DNA of 64,000 nucleotides from Dryocosmus kuriphilus (lineage: Eukaryota > Arthropoda > Insecta > Hymenoptera > Cynipidae). The position numbers and the translations under genes are program-made. The notes under the pieces are model-generated. The model did no database searches, was not told the origin of the DNA, and saw nothing but the letters and a program-made list of their open reading frames with translations. Below, in pieces: positions 1 through 12,010 of this stretch; the stretch's first letter is position 1, and each line of letters begins with the position of its first letter. The DNA is taken from contig CM076192.1 in the NCBI GenBank assembly GCA_038277395.1, forward strand, positions 48,611,356 through 48,675,355. Direction: 5' to 3'.

Positions 1-514
1 AATTCATCAAGTATTTTTAGATTAAATATTATTCAATTTTAAAAGTCGAATTCCGAAATAATTTTATTTGGAAGTCTGTTTTTAAAATTTTTAATTTGTA
101 TGTCCTAATTTTGAATTGTGCAAATTGTTCTGCGGACTTTGCAAATTAACAAATGTAAAACTCAAGCTTGTACAACTTTAAATTGAAAACGTTTTTATAA
201 AGTGGATAATTTTCGTTTGAAACTGTTGAAAATGTCCTTGAACGAATAATTTTAGATAATGTTTGAATCGTTCAAAATTAGAAGTCTTAACAATTAAAAC
301 TTTCCATTTCAGGCTTTCAAGTTTCATGAACTTTAAATATAAAACTCCAGTAATTTCCAAATTAATCCATCATATCTGTACAATTTGTTTGTTAAAACGT
401 TCGAAAACAGAAAAAATGAGTCAATCAAAATTTCCTTGATTGTGTTCGGTTTTTGGATAGGACAAAAATGTTAAATTATTTCATTAACGTTGTCTAAAAT
501 TCGAAATACTTTTA
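1..514. other. AT-rich non-coding sequence
   Basis: I see no convincing gene, RNA or repeat boundary in this stretch. Open frames are short and have the low-complexity composition expected by chance in AT-rich DNA. Confidence 0.5.
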
Positions 515-900
515 CCCGGGTAGAAATTTTGCTATGGCCCCGACCTGGCCCTGATCTGGCCAAATGGGGCCCAGATCGATTACCCGGTCTGGGCCCGACC
601 GGGGTCGGATCGGGTTTCCCGGTCGGGCCGCCCGATCGGTACTCGATCTGGCCCCTGCACGGAAAGAAATAAATTTGCAGAAGCAACAAAGCTTTCTTAT
701 TTTGCTTACGAAATTTTAGGTTATTGAACAAAATTTTTTGTTAAACCAACAACCGAGTTCTTTCAATCAAAAAATACGAAATGAGTTTGTTGGTTCAACA
801 AAAAGCTTTGCTAAGAGAATTAAAATTTTGTAGGCAAATTTATAAATTTGCCTAAAATTTAGATAAATCTGCAAAAAAAATTGTTTTATATAAAATCTGA

Positions 901-911
901 GGATTCGAACC
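901..911 (-). promoter_or_regulatory. Isolated Pol III B-box-like motif
   Basis: The reverse complement reads GGTTCGAATCC, an exact match to the tRNA B-box consensus. Upstream on the minus strand I see only a poor A-box, so this may be a worn tRNA-derived SINE head or chance. Confidence 0.3.
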
Positions 912-1069
912 CTACCTAGCACACCTAAAACTGCCTAGCCGTATGTATAAATATACCGCAGCTATTACACCGCTTGAACTTTCTTGACAAAAACAAAGCC
1001 AAGGTGTTTCCTTGAAAAAGCCAGAGACGGCGGAGAAATATACATACATTTCCACATATTTGGAAGATC

Positions 1070-1290
1070 GACAAGTTTTTAGAAGTTTCAAAATTACCAA
1101 AATTCTCAAAAATTTCAACATTTTTTCAAAATTTCTGAAATTTCCGAAATTTCAAAAATTTCCAAAATTCTCCAAAATTTTCAAAATTAGTAAAATTCTC
1201 AAAATTTTAGAAATTCTTTAAAATTTTGGAAAATTTAAAAAGTGTTTCGATTTTTTGGAATTTTTAATAATTTTTGAAAATTTTGAAAAC
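1070..1290. repeat. Degenerate short tandem repeat
   Basis: An 11-13 bp degenerate motif of the type CAAAATTTC repeats for about 200 bases. Open frames here are by-products of the repeat (Lys/Phe/Ile-rich). Confidence 0.6.
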
Positions 1291-1942
1291 ATTCCGAAAA
1301 TTTGTAAGATTTCATTAAAGCAGATTAGGCTTGCACTCGCTCTGTATTCCTAACGCTTTTCCCTATGATCCTATGGTCCTAGAATGATCCTATGATCCTT
1401 GGAATTCCAATCAGAACACATCTGTGATGGGAACAATAAGGATCCAAATCTTGCGGACTCGATGTGTGCTCGGAGTTCTTGGCATTTTTTAAAAACAAAT
1501 TTGTTATCACTATAATCACAACGCAACTTTATACTTCACACCAAATGTGCAACAGACAGGAAGCTATTTATCGAAACAGGGACTAGATGGCGTTGCAATA
1601 CGCAGCCCGATCAGGTCCAGTTCGGGGCCATGGAATTATCCCGATCGGGCCATGATCATATTAAACCGATCAGGGCCCGAAATGTAACTGGGGAAACTTA
1701 TGGCGATTTCTACCTAGGTAGTGAAGAATTCTACAACAGTACTCAAAACTTCCCTTGACTTTCAACCGCTCTGAGAGTCATGAAAAATTTTAAGTACTAT
1801 TTTAGAATTCTGCACTAAAAAGTATTTCAAATTTTAGAAAACGTTAATGAAATATTTTTTAATTTTTGTCCTATTTAAAAATCGAGTACAGTCAAGAAAA
1901 GTTTAATTGACTCATTTTTTCCGTGAAAAGTCACTATCTGAC

Positions 1943-2440
1943 ATCCATAGAAGCTCAATTCTAAATGAAAAGATAAAATACGAAAGAACTGTAGCTATTT
2001 ATATGCCACCAAAGGTAAATTCGAATTTTCACTTGACTCTGAACTTTGAAATTTTCTAAAAAATTCCATGTTGCTCCTAGGACGTCGTAAATTTTGTATT
2101 CTGCAGGAAAATTAATAAGTATTTGAAATCCAAAGAAACTCGGTTCTAAATGAAAAGCTAAATTTCGAAGAAGCTGTATCCATTTATAGGCCACCCCATA
2201 CGTGAATTCAAATTTTCACCTAAAACCGGACTTTAAATTTTTCTAAAAATTTTCTTCATGCTTCTAGGACGTGTAAAATGTTGTATTTTCCAGGATAGTA
2301 ACTACCTGAAATCCAAGGAAACTATGTTTTAAGTAAAAAAATAAGTTCGGTAGAAACTGTGGCCATTTATAGGCCACCATAGGTAATTAAAATGTTCACC
2401 TATACCCGAACTTTATGCTGTTCTATAACAGAAAAAAGTA
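1943..2440 (+). repeat. Tandem repeat, ~184-bp unit, about 2.7 copies
   Basis: Three diverged copies follow each other. Landmarks recur with a 183-185 bp spacing: the TTCTAAATGAAAAG-like word at about 1,960, 2,145 and 2,328, the words ATTTATAGGCCACC and CTAGGACGT, and a GAAATCCAAGGAAACT-like word at each boundary. No coding potential is seen. Confidence 0.7.
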
Positions 2441-2529
2441 CATTGTAAGATGTAGTTTTGATGTATAAGGAAACCGCAAGTTCGTCAAACCGCATGAGAG
2501 ATTTTACAATTCACAATTTCGCTTATGCG

Positions 2530-2651
2530 GTTTGAAAAGGTAGATTTTACAGTTTTTATAGTCCTTTTTACAGGTTTAAACTGTACTTAAATCTCCTATG
2601 ATTTAAACTGCAAAAGGAACTATAAAAATGTTTAAGTCTACCTTTTCAAAC
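2530..2651. repeat. Foldback palindrome (~120 bp)
   Basis: GTTTGAAAAGGTAGA at the left pairs with TCTACCTTTTCAAAC at the right. Pairing continues inward through ACAGTTTTTATAGT and AACTATAAAAATGT with a few mismatches, leaving a loop of about 25 bases. The structure suits a very small foldback element. Confidence 0.65.
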
Positions 2652-2859
2652 TAGACGGAAAAAGTACGGCTGAAAATTTGGGTCTTCAGTGCCTAGAATT
2701 TAGATCTCATTCCCAAACGGTTTACCTTTCCGGATCCAGGATGCGAAAATAATAAATCATCAATGGCAAATATTTCAATTAGTGGTTAAGCAGAAAAAAA
2801 CAAGTCGGTATGGGATTCAGAAAATACGAATGTCTCATACAGCAGGGAAGCTTGTACAC

Positions 2860-2995
2860 GAATATTATGGCTCGATTCCTACTCAAGCCTAAGAGTGGGG
2901 GCCCAAGTGCCGAGTGCAAGTCGGTCAGCGTTCAGCGAGCACTCCAGTCTAGCACAGGACTCATTCCCATACAATGTGTAAGGTGTCCCGAGACG
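2860..2995. other. Short island of balanced base composition
   Basis: This block is clearly less AT-rich than its neighbours and contains AGTGCCGAGTGCAAGTCGG-type sequence. It could be a promoter, a non-coding exon or conserved non-coding DNA. I cannot assign a reading frame or strand. Confidence 0.3.
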
Positions 2996-3167
2996 TTCAA
3001 AATATAATTCTTTAACGAAAAGACAGTGGCTACTAATGTATCTAAGAATTAATGAAGTTTTGAAGTGAGATAATTACAAGGAATAGAATCGGGCACAATA
3101 CTGTATAAACAGAAAACTTTTAATTAAAAATTTAGTACCAAAAGCTAGAAATGCTGGAATTACTTAC

Positions 3168-3520
3168 AGACTGAAAAAGGAGAAATAAAACTATATTGAC
3201 TGTACATTTTTAAAATAAAATACAAAAATGTATATTTTTTCATCGAATTTTCGTTAGGATGTAAACTGTGTTTGAAGAACAAAAGTTATTTTCTTGTTAA
3301 ATTAATTTTTTTTGCATAAAAAATGTTTATTTCATACTGAAATAAAAATTAATGTTCGAAATGAATATTTATTATGAAAAAAAGGAATTTATCAAGAAAA
3401 TAAGTTTTTATCTTCTAACACAGTTTACGTCCTAACAAAAATTCGATAAAAAACACACATTCTTGTATTTTAGTCAAAAAATGTACAACCAATATAGCTG
3501 TATCATTCGTTTTCCAGTCT
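3168..3520. mobile_element. Foldback MITE-like element
   Basis: The ends AGACTGAAAA and TTTCCAGTCT are inverted. The inverted arms are about 150 bp each (3,168-3,305 and 3,385-3,520), sharing for example TTCGTTAGGATGTAAACTGT against ACAGTTTACGTCCTAAC. An AT-rich centre of about 80 bp separates them. Divergence between arms is roughly 15-20 percent by eye. There is no coding sequence. Confidence 0.65.
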
Positions 3521-4839
3521 AAAATTAATTCCTGAATTTACAGTCGAAGTAAAAACGAAATCAATATTTAAAACTTATAATAATAATTAGCAAGTATGTA
3601 TTATAAAATTAGTACATAATAGTTTCTTTCTTAATTTCTTTCTTAATTTTAATTATAAAATCACAATTCGGTTTCTAATTAAGTATCTTAATTAAGTATT
3701 TAAAGATTTTTTTAAATGCCACATTGTAGATAATTCTTATATCCAAATTTTAGGCACTCCTTATATAAAACTTAATTTTTTTTACACATTAGGTGATTAT
3801 TTTTACAAGGGAATAAACTTTTATTGAATATGTATAAACGTTGACAATATTAAAGGATCCCTTTTTACCCTAGATGATAAACGGGAGATAAAATTTTGGC
3901 GTAATGCAAAACAATAATTCGGCATCTCGTAATATTTTCTTCTGAAATAGGTCCAAAGCTATTCAAATTTTTTGATAAGCCCAAGTAGAAATAATAGTGT
4001 TTATTCAGTATAATAATAAAGACAAAAGCTAGCATAACTTATACTCTAGAGAACGGAATTTCACAACTTAACAGGACTGATAATGGAGCTTATTCAAGCA
4101 AATTATCTTTAAACTTATTGTTGTACGTTTTTAACGCTTTTTAAGCAATTTTACATTTCCTTAATTTTAAAGCAATTTTTGTGTTTTTCTAAATACAAAA
4201 ATATGTAGACTTTTTTAAATTCTGAATTAATGTACTCAAAAATCCATATGAATTTACCTTGAAAAGGATCTTAATAAATCATAAATATTGCTGATGTGGA
4301 ATTCCAAAAACTTTTGCTTTTTTATTATTACAAAATATATTTTTGCCGTATGAACAAAATCTATTTGGCTTACTGTCAAAAGAATTTAAATGGCTATGAC
4401 ACAGTATTTTTGGCAAAAAAGTATGTTTCACAATCTCAGAACTAAAATAATAATTCAAGCGACTACCGTAAAAACAGATCTCTTCTTAATTATTGACAGA
4501 ATGGCAAAAATTAGATTTTTAAATATTTAACTAGTTTTCGAGGCTAATAATATTGAACTAATTGACACAAAAATGGCAACAAATATATTGTATGAAATTA
4601 TATATGGGAAGATGTTTCATGGAATTTTTGAATTATCGAATATTTCTCAAGATTTGGAACTTTTATTGAGAAAATTAGATTTTTTAGTATTTCAATAGAC
4701 ACTTACAATGCTGATTGTACCGATAACTTTCTACTTCGCGGATCTTTTTTTATATCCCAGATGTGTTTGTCGAGATCTAATTTTATTGCAGAAAGAGATA
4801 TTCACATATGATATAACAAACATAAAATTTGATTGATAA
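3521..4839. other. AT-rich non-coding sequence
   Basis: Nothing beyond simple AT-rich sequence with scattered poly-A and poly-T tracts. No open frame resembles a known protein. Confidence 0.5.
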
Positions 4840-5165
4840 GTACATAGTAAGCTCAGAAAGCCACGATAAGAATGATTGCACCCGTGCGCTTTTACGAGAG
4901 TGCGTGCGATAAGGGGTGAGTTTGTTTTTGACTTCGTCACCCCACATCGTCAGCATTTATGAGCGAGCATAGTTAAAGGATCCATCCATGCGGTCATTTT
5001 TGTTCGTTTCCCTTTTGAGAACCGTTCGCCGTGATCGTGGCTCGCGTGGATTAAAAAGCCATAAATAATCGATTACTTTCGCCGACAGGCTTTCAATCGA
5101 GCCGCGTTCTGGGATCTCATGATTTTCGAGCCAGAATACGTCCTCATTCACCTTCCAATCTTGTT
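4840..5165. other. Balanced-composition island, candidate conserved non-coding DNA
   Basis: A 325-base block with frequent CpG and near-balanced composition stands out in AT-rich DNA (for example CACCCGTGCGCTTTTACG, GTGATCGTGGCTCGCGTGG, GCCATAAATAATCGATTAC). It has short open frames on the minus strand but no recognisable protein. The homeodomain-like AT cores next to GC-rich words would fit an enhancer. That is inference only. Confidence 0.35.
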
Positions 5166-5689
5166 ATCCAGATTAACAAGGGTGCAACTCCCACGGTTCA
5201 ATTAGAAGAAACTCAAAATACATTTGTTTTATGGTTGAGTACTGTTTTGTTGTACAACTTATTTTTTAAATTTTTTTAGCCATTACCTTAAATTTTGAAG
5301 CCATTCAAATTTTTTGAAAGACAGTCTCAATTTAGCAAGGACATGAACCACTGGAAGTTTTTGATGTCGGTACATGTCGGTAACAGGAATTTACAATATG
5401 ATTTTAATCTGAGAAAGAGTTTTGAGTTAGGCAATTGATGGTTTGAAGCTTTTTAAGTGGATGAAAGTTTGAGTTAAAGGACGCGTACCAATCTAAAATG
5501 CCTAACTTTTTATTGTACAATATACGTCAATATGTCAAATTCTCCAATTTTCAAACATACATTTTTCTGTGAAGATATCGATAACCGACTTCGGTTTGTA
5601 GCAAGCGATATGAAATAAAAAGAAAATTAATGAATGATTTTAAACTAGAAGGGCGTCTATTTTCACGTCCGGAACCTAGTTTTGCTGGT

Positions 5690-5990
5690 CACGTTTCTTT
5701 TTGTGTGTGACACTGACAGAGAGAGAAAAGCTCCTTTCAAAACGAGAGTGTAAAAAAGAAAAGAGGGGAAAAATAAAAAGAAAGAAAGGAGGAGAAAAAG
5801 ATGCTTAGAATGAGGAGACAGAAAGAACGAAGAGGAGAATAGTAATAGTAGGGTGAGAGTGACATTCAGAGGAGCGCGAAGCTCCGAGCATTAGGGCAAT
5901 CCACTCGATCACTCTCAAGGGACTCACACACACACGCCCATACACACACGCGCGCGCACAAAAAGTCACTTATGAGAGCACATGGGGTTT
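5690..5990. other. Purine-rich GA tract and CA/CG dinucleotide run
   Basis: A long G/A-rich stretch (GAGAGAGAAAAG at about 5,718, many AGGAGA words) is followed by ACACACACACG and CGCGCGCGCAC near 5,927-5,960. GAGA-type tracts are known binding sites of GAGA-factor-like proteins at insect promoters. No gene start can be identified. Confidence 0.35.
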
Positions 5991-6746
5991 CAGAAAATCG
6001 TCCCCACTCCGCGAAGATTAAAAAAAATTTTCGATCAACAAGGAGAAAAATTTGCGCATATAATTATAATCTCAATCATAATATTCATCATTATCCTTAA
6101 AATGGCCTTACAGTTCTTACATCAACAAAATAGGGGAAACCGTTTTTTTTTTTTAAGACAAATATGGCACTATTTTTACAATGTAATCTATAAATTTACA
6201 TTAGTCAAATTTAAAATTTGACTAATTCTGTTAATACTATAAGAAGTTAAAATAAAAGACCGGCTTCCTGAGTTTGACTGGTGGAAACGGAAAATGGCCC
6301 CGAGCTGGAAAATATTGAATTAATCAGTTAGGAAATATGACTATTCTTTCAGCAGTTTATTCTTGCCGCGTTTAACGATTGGGAAATGTGAGTATCGTAT
6401 ACTTTGTTGTGTCAATGAAATTTTACTGACTGCCTTAAGCGGTGATATTTCAGTAACAAATTATACTATCTTAAGTATAGTGAAAACTCACTAAGAACTC
6501 TCTAAACTTGAATAAGTGGAATTGGGCTGATTCTCAATGACTTTATATTCACGATTTCAAACAGTGAAAAGTCACTAAAATATTATGTATAATAATTTTT
6601 ACCCAAGAATAATGTGTAATTGAAACTGTTGCGGCCTTTGTTGGGTTTTTGTTGTTTATTTAAAAAAATTTATTGTCAACATGTTTCTATTCAAATTTGA
6701 ATCCTATTCATGACATTTTATAAAATTTTAAGAGTAGTAATCAGAA

Positions 6747-7274
6747 TTAATGGAACATTTTGTATATTTCGTAGAGAACAGGTTTGTGAAACCTAACGGT
6801 TATTAATTTTGGATGTTGTTGGTATCTTAAGTTTTCAATTTTTAACTTTGATGAATTTATTAATTTACTGACATGTTTGTGAATATTTTGATAAGTTTTA
6901 AATTCTAAGTTATTAAAAAAATTTACTGAGAAAGTTTGAATGATTTGAATTTTAAAATGATAAATGTCTTTAAAGATATCCTTAATTTCAAGTGATATGT
7001 CGTTGATTTCATTATTTAAAATTATTTTTCCAAATTGAAAAATTGATTTCTCTATATTAGCGCAAGTTTTTTTTGAAAAACATCTAATTTTAGGATTAAT
7101 GTTACATAAAATATGATTCGGAATGAGATCTTCATATTTACATCTAAATAAAAACCTGCGTTGATTTTTTCTATTCTCCACGTAGTACATGAGTCGTATC
7201 CATTCCTTGATTATTGCTGCTTCTTGGTCGTTATAATCTTCTCGAAGTTGTTGGTAAAATCCTCGATTCTCCAT
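6747..7274 (-). pseudogene. Penelope-like N-terminal ORF fragment, fused to the terminal repeat
   Basis: A 175-codon frame starts at an ATG at 7,274 (MENRGFYQQL). It matches, nearly residue for residue, the start of the Penelope ORF at 16,092 onward (NQRRFLFRCKYEDLIPNH and following). After HPKLIT the frame runs into the terminal inverted repeat (VRFHKPVLYEIYK) because the rest of the reverse transcriptase and the endonuclease has been deleted. The first ~33 codons, absent from the 15.7 kb copy, show what that copy has lost at its 5' side. It is non-functional: it has no polymerase or nuclease motifs. Confidence 0.8.
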
Positions 7275-7303
7275 TTTAATTTAGTAGATATTCAAGGTTT
7301 AAG

Positions 7304-7304
<1 letters not shown>

Positions 7305-7360
<56 letters not shown>
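7305..7360. repeat. (AT)n microsatellite
   Basis: Some 25 or more uninterrupted AT/TA dinucleotides lie between the coding fragment and the right inverted repeat of the Penelope copy. Confidence 0.9.
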
Positions 7361-7364
<4 letters not shown>

Positions 7365-9339
7365 AATAATGTTCCATTAATTCTGATTACTACTCTTAAA
7401 ATGTTATAAAATGTCATGAATAGGATTCAAATTTGAATCGAAACATGTTGACAATACATTTTTTAAAATAAACAACAAAAAACCCAACAAAGGCCGCAAC
7501 AGTTTCAATTACACTAAAATATTATGTCGTTGCAGGACGGGTACTGAACGGTCCAGTGACTTTTCACTGATTGCCAGTTAATTTTCATTGATTGAAATCG
7601 TGAGAAAAGATTCGCTAAAATTCCAATCACGTTTCACTAATTCTCCAGTAGAATAAGTTGCTGACACTTGACTAACTGTTTATATTGATAAATTAGTGAA
7701 AAGTACTATTTCCATTAGTGGAAATTCATTGAGAAGTCAAGAAATATGCGCTACAAATTCAGACACGTTTCGATGATTTTCTTGTAAAAAGATGGATGCT
7801 TCCTGAAAGTTCAGTAACTTTTTATATTGTCAGACCAGTAAAAAATATCGTTAAGGAGATAAGGAATTAAAATTTATTAACTGTCACTGATTTTTCAGTG
7901 AGTTTTCAGTGATCGAAGTAGTCAGAAGTAAGTCACTGATTTCCACAAGCGCGTATATAGCCAAAACGTCCTAAAATGCAATCATTTTCAATTTTTAATG
8001 TTTAAAATCGAAAAGTACAAATTAATCATGGACAATTATAGAATCGTTTTGATTCGATTTGTAAAACGATAATTACTAATTGAATTAGTAGTCCATAAAA
8101 ATGACAATCATGATTCAATAAATTTTATATTGTGTTCTTTGGATTTGTAATTAATAATAATTAGTATATGAATTAATTAATTTTAGGTGAATGTTCCTAA
8201 TTTTGTTTATCAAGTGGCGGTAAATGAAATAATGAATTTAATAATTTATTAACTTTTAATTTTGGTTGTGTGTTTATTATATATAGTAAATTATTAAATT
8301 TTACATGTGAATTTTTTTGTTTGCTTACCTTAGAATAGTGTGGGAATGTAAACAATGTATTATGAATGTAGAGGTGGTGCTATTATGGTGATGTCTGTGG
8401 TGTACGTCAGCCTTTGTGTACTCTGCCTCATAAAATCGTTATCATAGGCACGCGTGGTTGCGTCCAGAAACCAAATGCAAATGAAGGTTTCACAGAGTTT
8501 GTACGGAATTCGAGATATCGGAACGTGTTTCTAAATAATATGCAAGTGCACTAGTGACATAGATTTTTAAAATACAATACAAGAATAATTCTTCTATGAC
8601 ATAGTAAAGCGAAAAAAAAGGATATACCCTCTTTTAAATCAGTGATTCATTTTTCAAGATTTTGGTCAGTAAAAATCCACTGGGTATTAGTACAAATTCA
8701 CCGTAGTAGAAATTCTAGTCAATATTCACTGATTTCTCAGTTAAAAAAGTTGCTGAAGTGTCAGTGACGGGTACTAAAGTTTCCTTTTGTATTTTTACTG
8801 GGCAATCATAGTAATCATCATCAATCATCACTGATTGATATCCCGAAAAATGAGTCACTGATTCAAATAAATAGATAATTTTTTTTTGTCATTAACAGTG
8901 TCTAATTTTTATTTTTACTAACGGTCCGTTATAATAAAATATATTAAACAAATTAAATGGAATAACGTTCCATAAACATTTGACATAGTTACTACTTTAT
9001 CCCTTTTTTGAATTTTATTCATGAATTGCTCTTTGTTATAAAAAATGTTTTCAATTCAAAATTTTAAATAATTAAATTAGGTTCAGTGAAAAAAGTAACC
9101 GTCCTTTAACGTCTAATTTGAAGAACGTTGTAAGTAGGAGAGTCTAGTCATGACGGACTCTTACTACTGTCTTTCTGACTTACCACTTACTTTTACTACT
9201 GATGCAATTCAAATTGTGTTTCTTAGAGTATAATAAATTAATATTTATTATAATAAAATAATAATAATATTATTACAATGAAATGATAAACTAAATTTAA
9301 GAAAGCCTAAAATGTAATTTTTTTAATCAGTATTTAAAT

Positions 9340-9620
9340 TTACGTGGAAGTAATGAATGAAAAATGGAGCACGCGTGTGCGTGATAGATAGGACGAACGC
9401 ACTCGACATACGCACGAGTGATTCGCAATGCTGTCATTAAACCGCAAGCAGAATTTCCAACAGTTCGGCTCGACACGCGTCCCACACCCCTTTCAGACGC
9501 CACAACCCCCATTCATCATAAATGCAATCAGATCGTATTACGCGCCATTACCATACGCTATCAGTCTCTGTCTCCATTTCTATCCTTCTCGCTTTCCCTT
9601 CTTCTTTATCTACCTTCTTT
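9340..9620. other. Balanced-composition island
   Basis: CpG-containing sequence (ACGCGTGTGCGTGATAG, CGACATACGCACGAGTG, GGCTCGACACGCGTCCC) is followed by a pyrimidine-rich stretch. Several overlapping short open frames exist on both strands, none recognisable. Candidate regulatory DNA or non-coding exon. Confidence 0.3.
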
Positions 9621-9960
9621 CCTTATCCCTCGTTACCAAATCGCTGTTCTCACTTTCTCAAGAAAGTCGGATTTATCGGGTTTCAGTCAAGATTTGCAAT
9701 TTATTCTTATCGAAAAATATGGATATTCAAAAAGATTTAAATCACGTACCCTCTGAGTTTGAATAAGTGAAAAGTGGTTGATCAAATCCAATCCAATCAG
9801 TAACTGATCAATCAGTGAATTCGACTAATTGTTTAGGGGTTTCTACTGGTTTCAGTAAACTTTACTAATAATTTATTTACTTTAATTGATTAGCTAATTA
9901 CAGGAGGACATCCCTTACTGGTTTGATTCTGTGACCCACTCCTCACTGATTTAAATGTAG

Positions 9961-11060
9961 AAAGTTCCTTCGTATAAAATAGAAATTAAATATAAATTAT
10001 TTAAAAATTCGAATTTTATTATTTTTACAGAAAGTTGTAGATATTATTTAATGTTTCAAATTGATTATTGGAATTATAACTGATTGCTGCTTTTCTTTCT
10101 AAATCTTTTAAGAAGATGAAATTCTCATAATTTTTTTCCTAAGTTTACCTATTTGTATTTTGATTTTTTCGCAAGTTGATTATTGCAACTACAGCAACTT
10201 GTTACAATCAAAAGACGTCTATTTTTTTGTCGTTTCTAAAATTAACTATTTTAGCCTCTAGTTTTGTTGAAAATAAAAAACGTAAGAAATACCCACGAAA
10301 ATTTTTCTGATTATATATCATTAATAAATTTCTTGTAATTAAAAAAGAACCTAAAGCACACGCAAATATTTCCATTAAAAATAAAAATAAAACCCATATC
10401 TTTTCCTTGACGATGAGGATGTCAAAAAAACTAAGTAAGAAAAAAGGAAAGAATATTAATAATATAGCAAAGAAGTCTTGTTTCAAGATAAAAAAATGTC
10501 TCTATATAATGATGTAATCGCTTTAAAACTTTATATTTAATTTGATAGAATTCGGTCTTTTACATTAAAGATGGAATTTAAATTAAAAAGTTAAATTTTA
10601 ACTAAATTTTTTATTTTTTATAATCATCAGATAGCAGATTACGTAAAATTGTTTATATTTTATTCTCTATATCTTATTATTATTTATTCTATAGTTATTT
10701 CAATTCTATAGAATGAATTTTCGATTCCAGTGTACCAATAACGCTTCCCATATAAAATTGCAGTAAAAACACAACATTCTTTGTAGTAATTTATTCCTAA
10801 ATTTGATAAATTTAGCTCTAAAAAAAATACGAATATCAAAGTGGTTTCAATTTTTGGAAAACAGTCCTTTTTTCTAAAATGTTTACTCATTTGTGATATC
10901 CTTTATTCCCTAAGCTTCATTTAACTTCTGCAGAAATAAAAAAATAGTATCTACTCTTTTTGTCTTGACACAATATGCATGGTAGTTTGAAGAACTTTAA
11001 AGATTATTTTGAATTTTGGAAGTTTGGAAAAATGGAATATTATTTTCATTAATCCATGGG
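9961..11060. other. AT-rich non-coding sequence
   Basis: I see no gene, RNA or bounded repeat here. Open frames are short and of AT-driven composition. Confidence 0.45.
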
Positions 11061-11065
11061 TTCAT

Positions 11066-11158
11066 GGGGATTCGAACACCTCCGACAGTCTGAGTAAGTC
11101 TTTAAATTTTAGAGCCAATTACTTAGTTCACTCGGCTAAACTAACGACTGTGTTATAA
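11066..11158 (-). other. tRNA-like sequence (tRNA pseudogene or SINE head)
   Basis: On the minus strand an A-box-like TAGCCGAGTGAAC is followed about 55 bases later by GGTGTTCGAATCCC, a near-consensus B-box. The spacing and the GCCGAGTG word recall long-variable-arm tRNAs of the Leu/Ser type. I cannot build a convincing anticodon stem or acceptor stem, so a functional tRNA is unlikely. Confidence 0.45.
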
Positions 11159-11639
11159 ACGTACATAAAGGTACCTACGGACTGTGTCCGTAACTTTAAA
11201 CTCGGCCATAATAAATAATACCTAGTGAAAATTTTCAACGGGGTATAATGGAAATAATACAAATTTTATAAGATATTAGAAAAAACAGGTACTTATTATC
11301 TATGCATAAAATATCATGTATAGATGCGGCTATTAAATATATTAAATTTCTTAGTCAAGATTATTTCATGTAATTCCGTACCTCTAGGGATACCTTTAAT
11401 TTACCTTGAATTAAGCTTAATTGAATTTCAATCACTTTGAATTCCTTGGAGTTTTGTTGAATTTAATTGATTTATTATTGCATTATATCATTTGGATTTT
11501 GTTGAACTCATTTGAATTCACTTTTAATTTAGTTGAGTTGTTTAAGTTACTTAAATTTCGCAAATCTGAAAACTTATAATGAATCATAAATATAAAAACG
11601 TTTTAACATGAAAATATTTTTTCATCTCACAATTTTTTA

Positions 11640-12010
11640 ATGAAATTTTTACAACTCATCAACTATAGAGTTCCGAGAATTGTTTGAATAGCTATGCACA
11701 GTTTGATGTTAGATCTCGTAAGCAACATGAGAATGGGTAACTGTTCATTGTTCAATCATGCAAGGCCTGAACAAATAGTAGTCATACACATAATGTTTAT
11801 ACTTGAACACACACGTTTACGATTTTCTCTCTATGATCGTATATGTAGGCTTAAAGCTGGAATTCAGAGTCACTCGACGCTACCGACGTCCCTCAGGATG
11901 TACTACTTAACCCAGAAAAGGGTAAAAGCTGGTCTTGAATGTGTAGCGTGGGGTTTGTGATTGTACGTATAAGTGTATCTCGATGGATGAAACTTACAGG
12001 GCGCGAAAAC
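11640..12010. other. Balanced-composition island
   Basis: A block with normal composition and CpG words (GAGTCACTCGACGCTACCG, ACGTCCCTCAGGATG) in AT-rich surroundings. An 88-codon open frame at 11,694-11,960 on the plus strand has no recognisable motif. It may be an exon or regulatory DNA. I do not assign a product. Confidence 0.3.

Larger units (their letters stand above)
515..1718. mobile_element. Non-autonomous inverted-repeat element, CCC..GTAGAAA group, copy 1
   Basis: The left end reads CCCGGGTAGAAAT and the right end, reverse-complemented, reads CCTAGGTAGAAAT. Both are flanked directly by TA (513-514 and 1719-1720), which looks like a 2-bp target duplication. Just inside both ends (about 530-660 and 1,590-1,680) are GC-rich blocks built from words such as GATCTGGCC, GATCGGGCC and CAGGGCCC, in sharp contrast to the AT-rich surroundings. 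No coding sequence is visible inside. The same end sequence closes the 25.9-28.3 kb element and the 51.8-57.9 kb transposase-bearing element, so the movement machinery is inferred to be supplied in trans by a relative of the latter. Confidence 0.6.
6589..7512 (-). mobile_element. Penelope-like element, internally deleted copy with inverted termini
   Basis: Flanking 15-bp direct repeats ACTAAAATATTATGT (6,574-6,588 and 7,513-7,527) mark the insertion. Terminal inverted repeats run from GTGTAATTGAAACTG at 6,614 (about 190 bp) and to CAGTTTCAATTAC on the right (about 155 bp from 7,361). A 25-base extension (6,589-6,613) lies outside the left inverted repeat. The same extension is seen in the 15.7 kb copy. 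The coding part reads on the minus strand and keeps only the N-terminal region. An (AT)n tract sits between the 5' leader and the right inverted repeat. Confidence 0.85.
6255..9960. repeat. Region dense in TCACTGA/TCAGTGA heptamers
   Basis: The heptamer TCACTGA and its complement TCAGTGA, with near matches such as TCACTAA, recur many times, for instance near 7,570, 7,885-7,910, 7,938, 8,642, 8,728, 8,762, 8,830, 8,857, 9,812 and 9,949. The heptamers are often next to TTTCTAC or GTAGAAA words. The Penelope copy at 6,589-7,512 inserted within this region. The pattern resembles subterminal binding-site arrays of DNA transposons, but I could not find clean ends. Confidence 0.4.

Noticed and set aside
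7161..7409. 82-codon frame through the (AT)n tract
   Set aside because: It consists of an Ile-Tyr run from the microsatellite plus antisense Penelope sequence.
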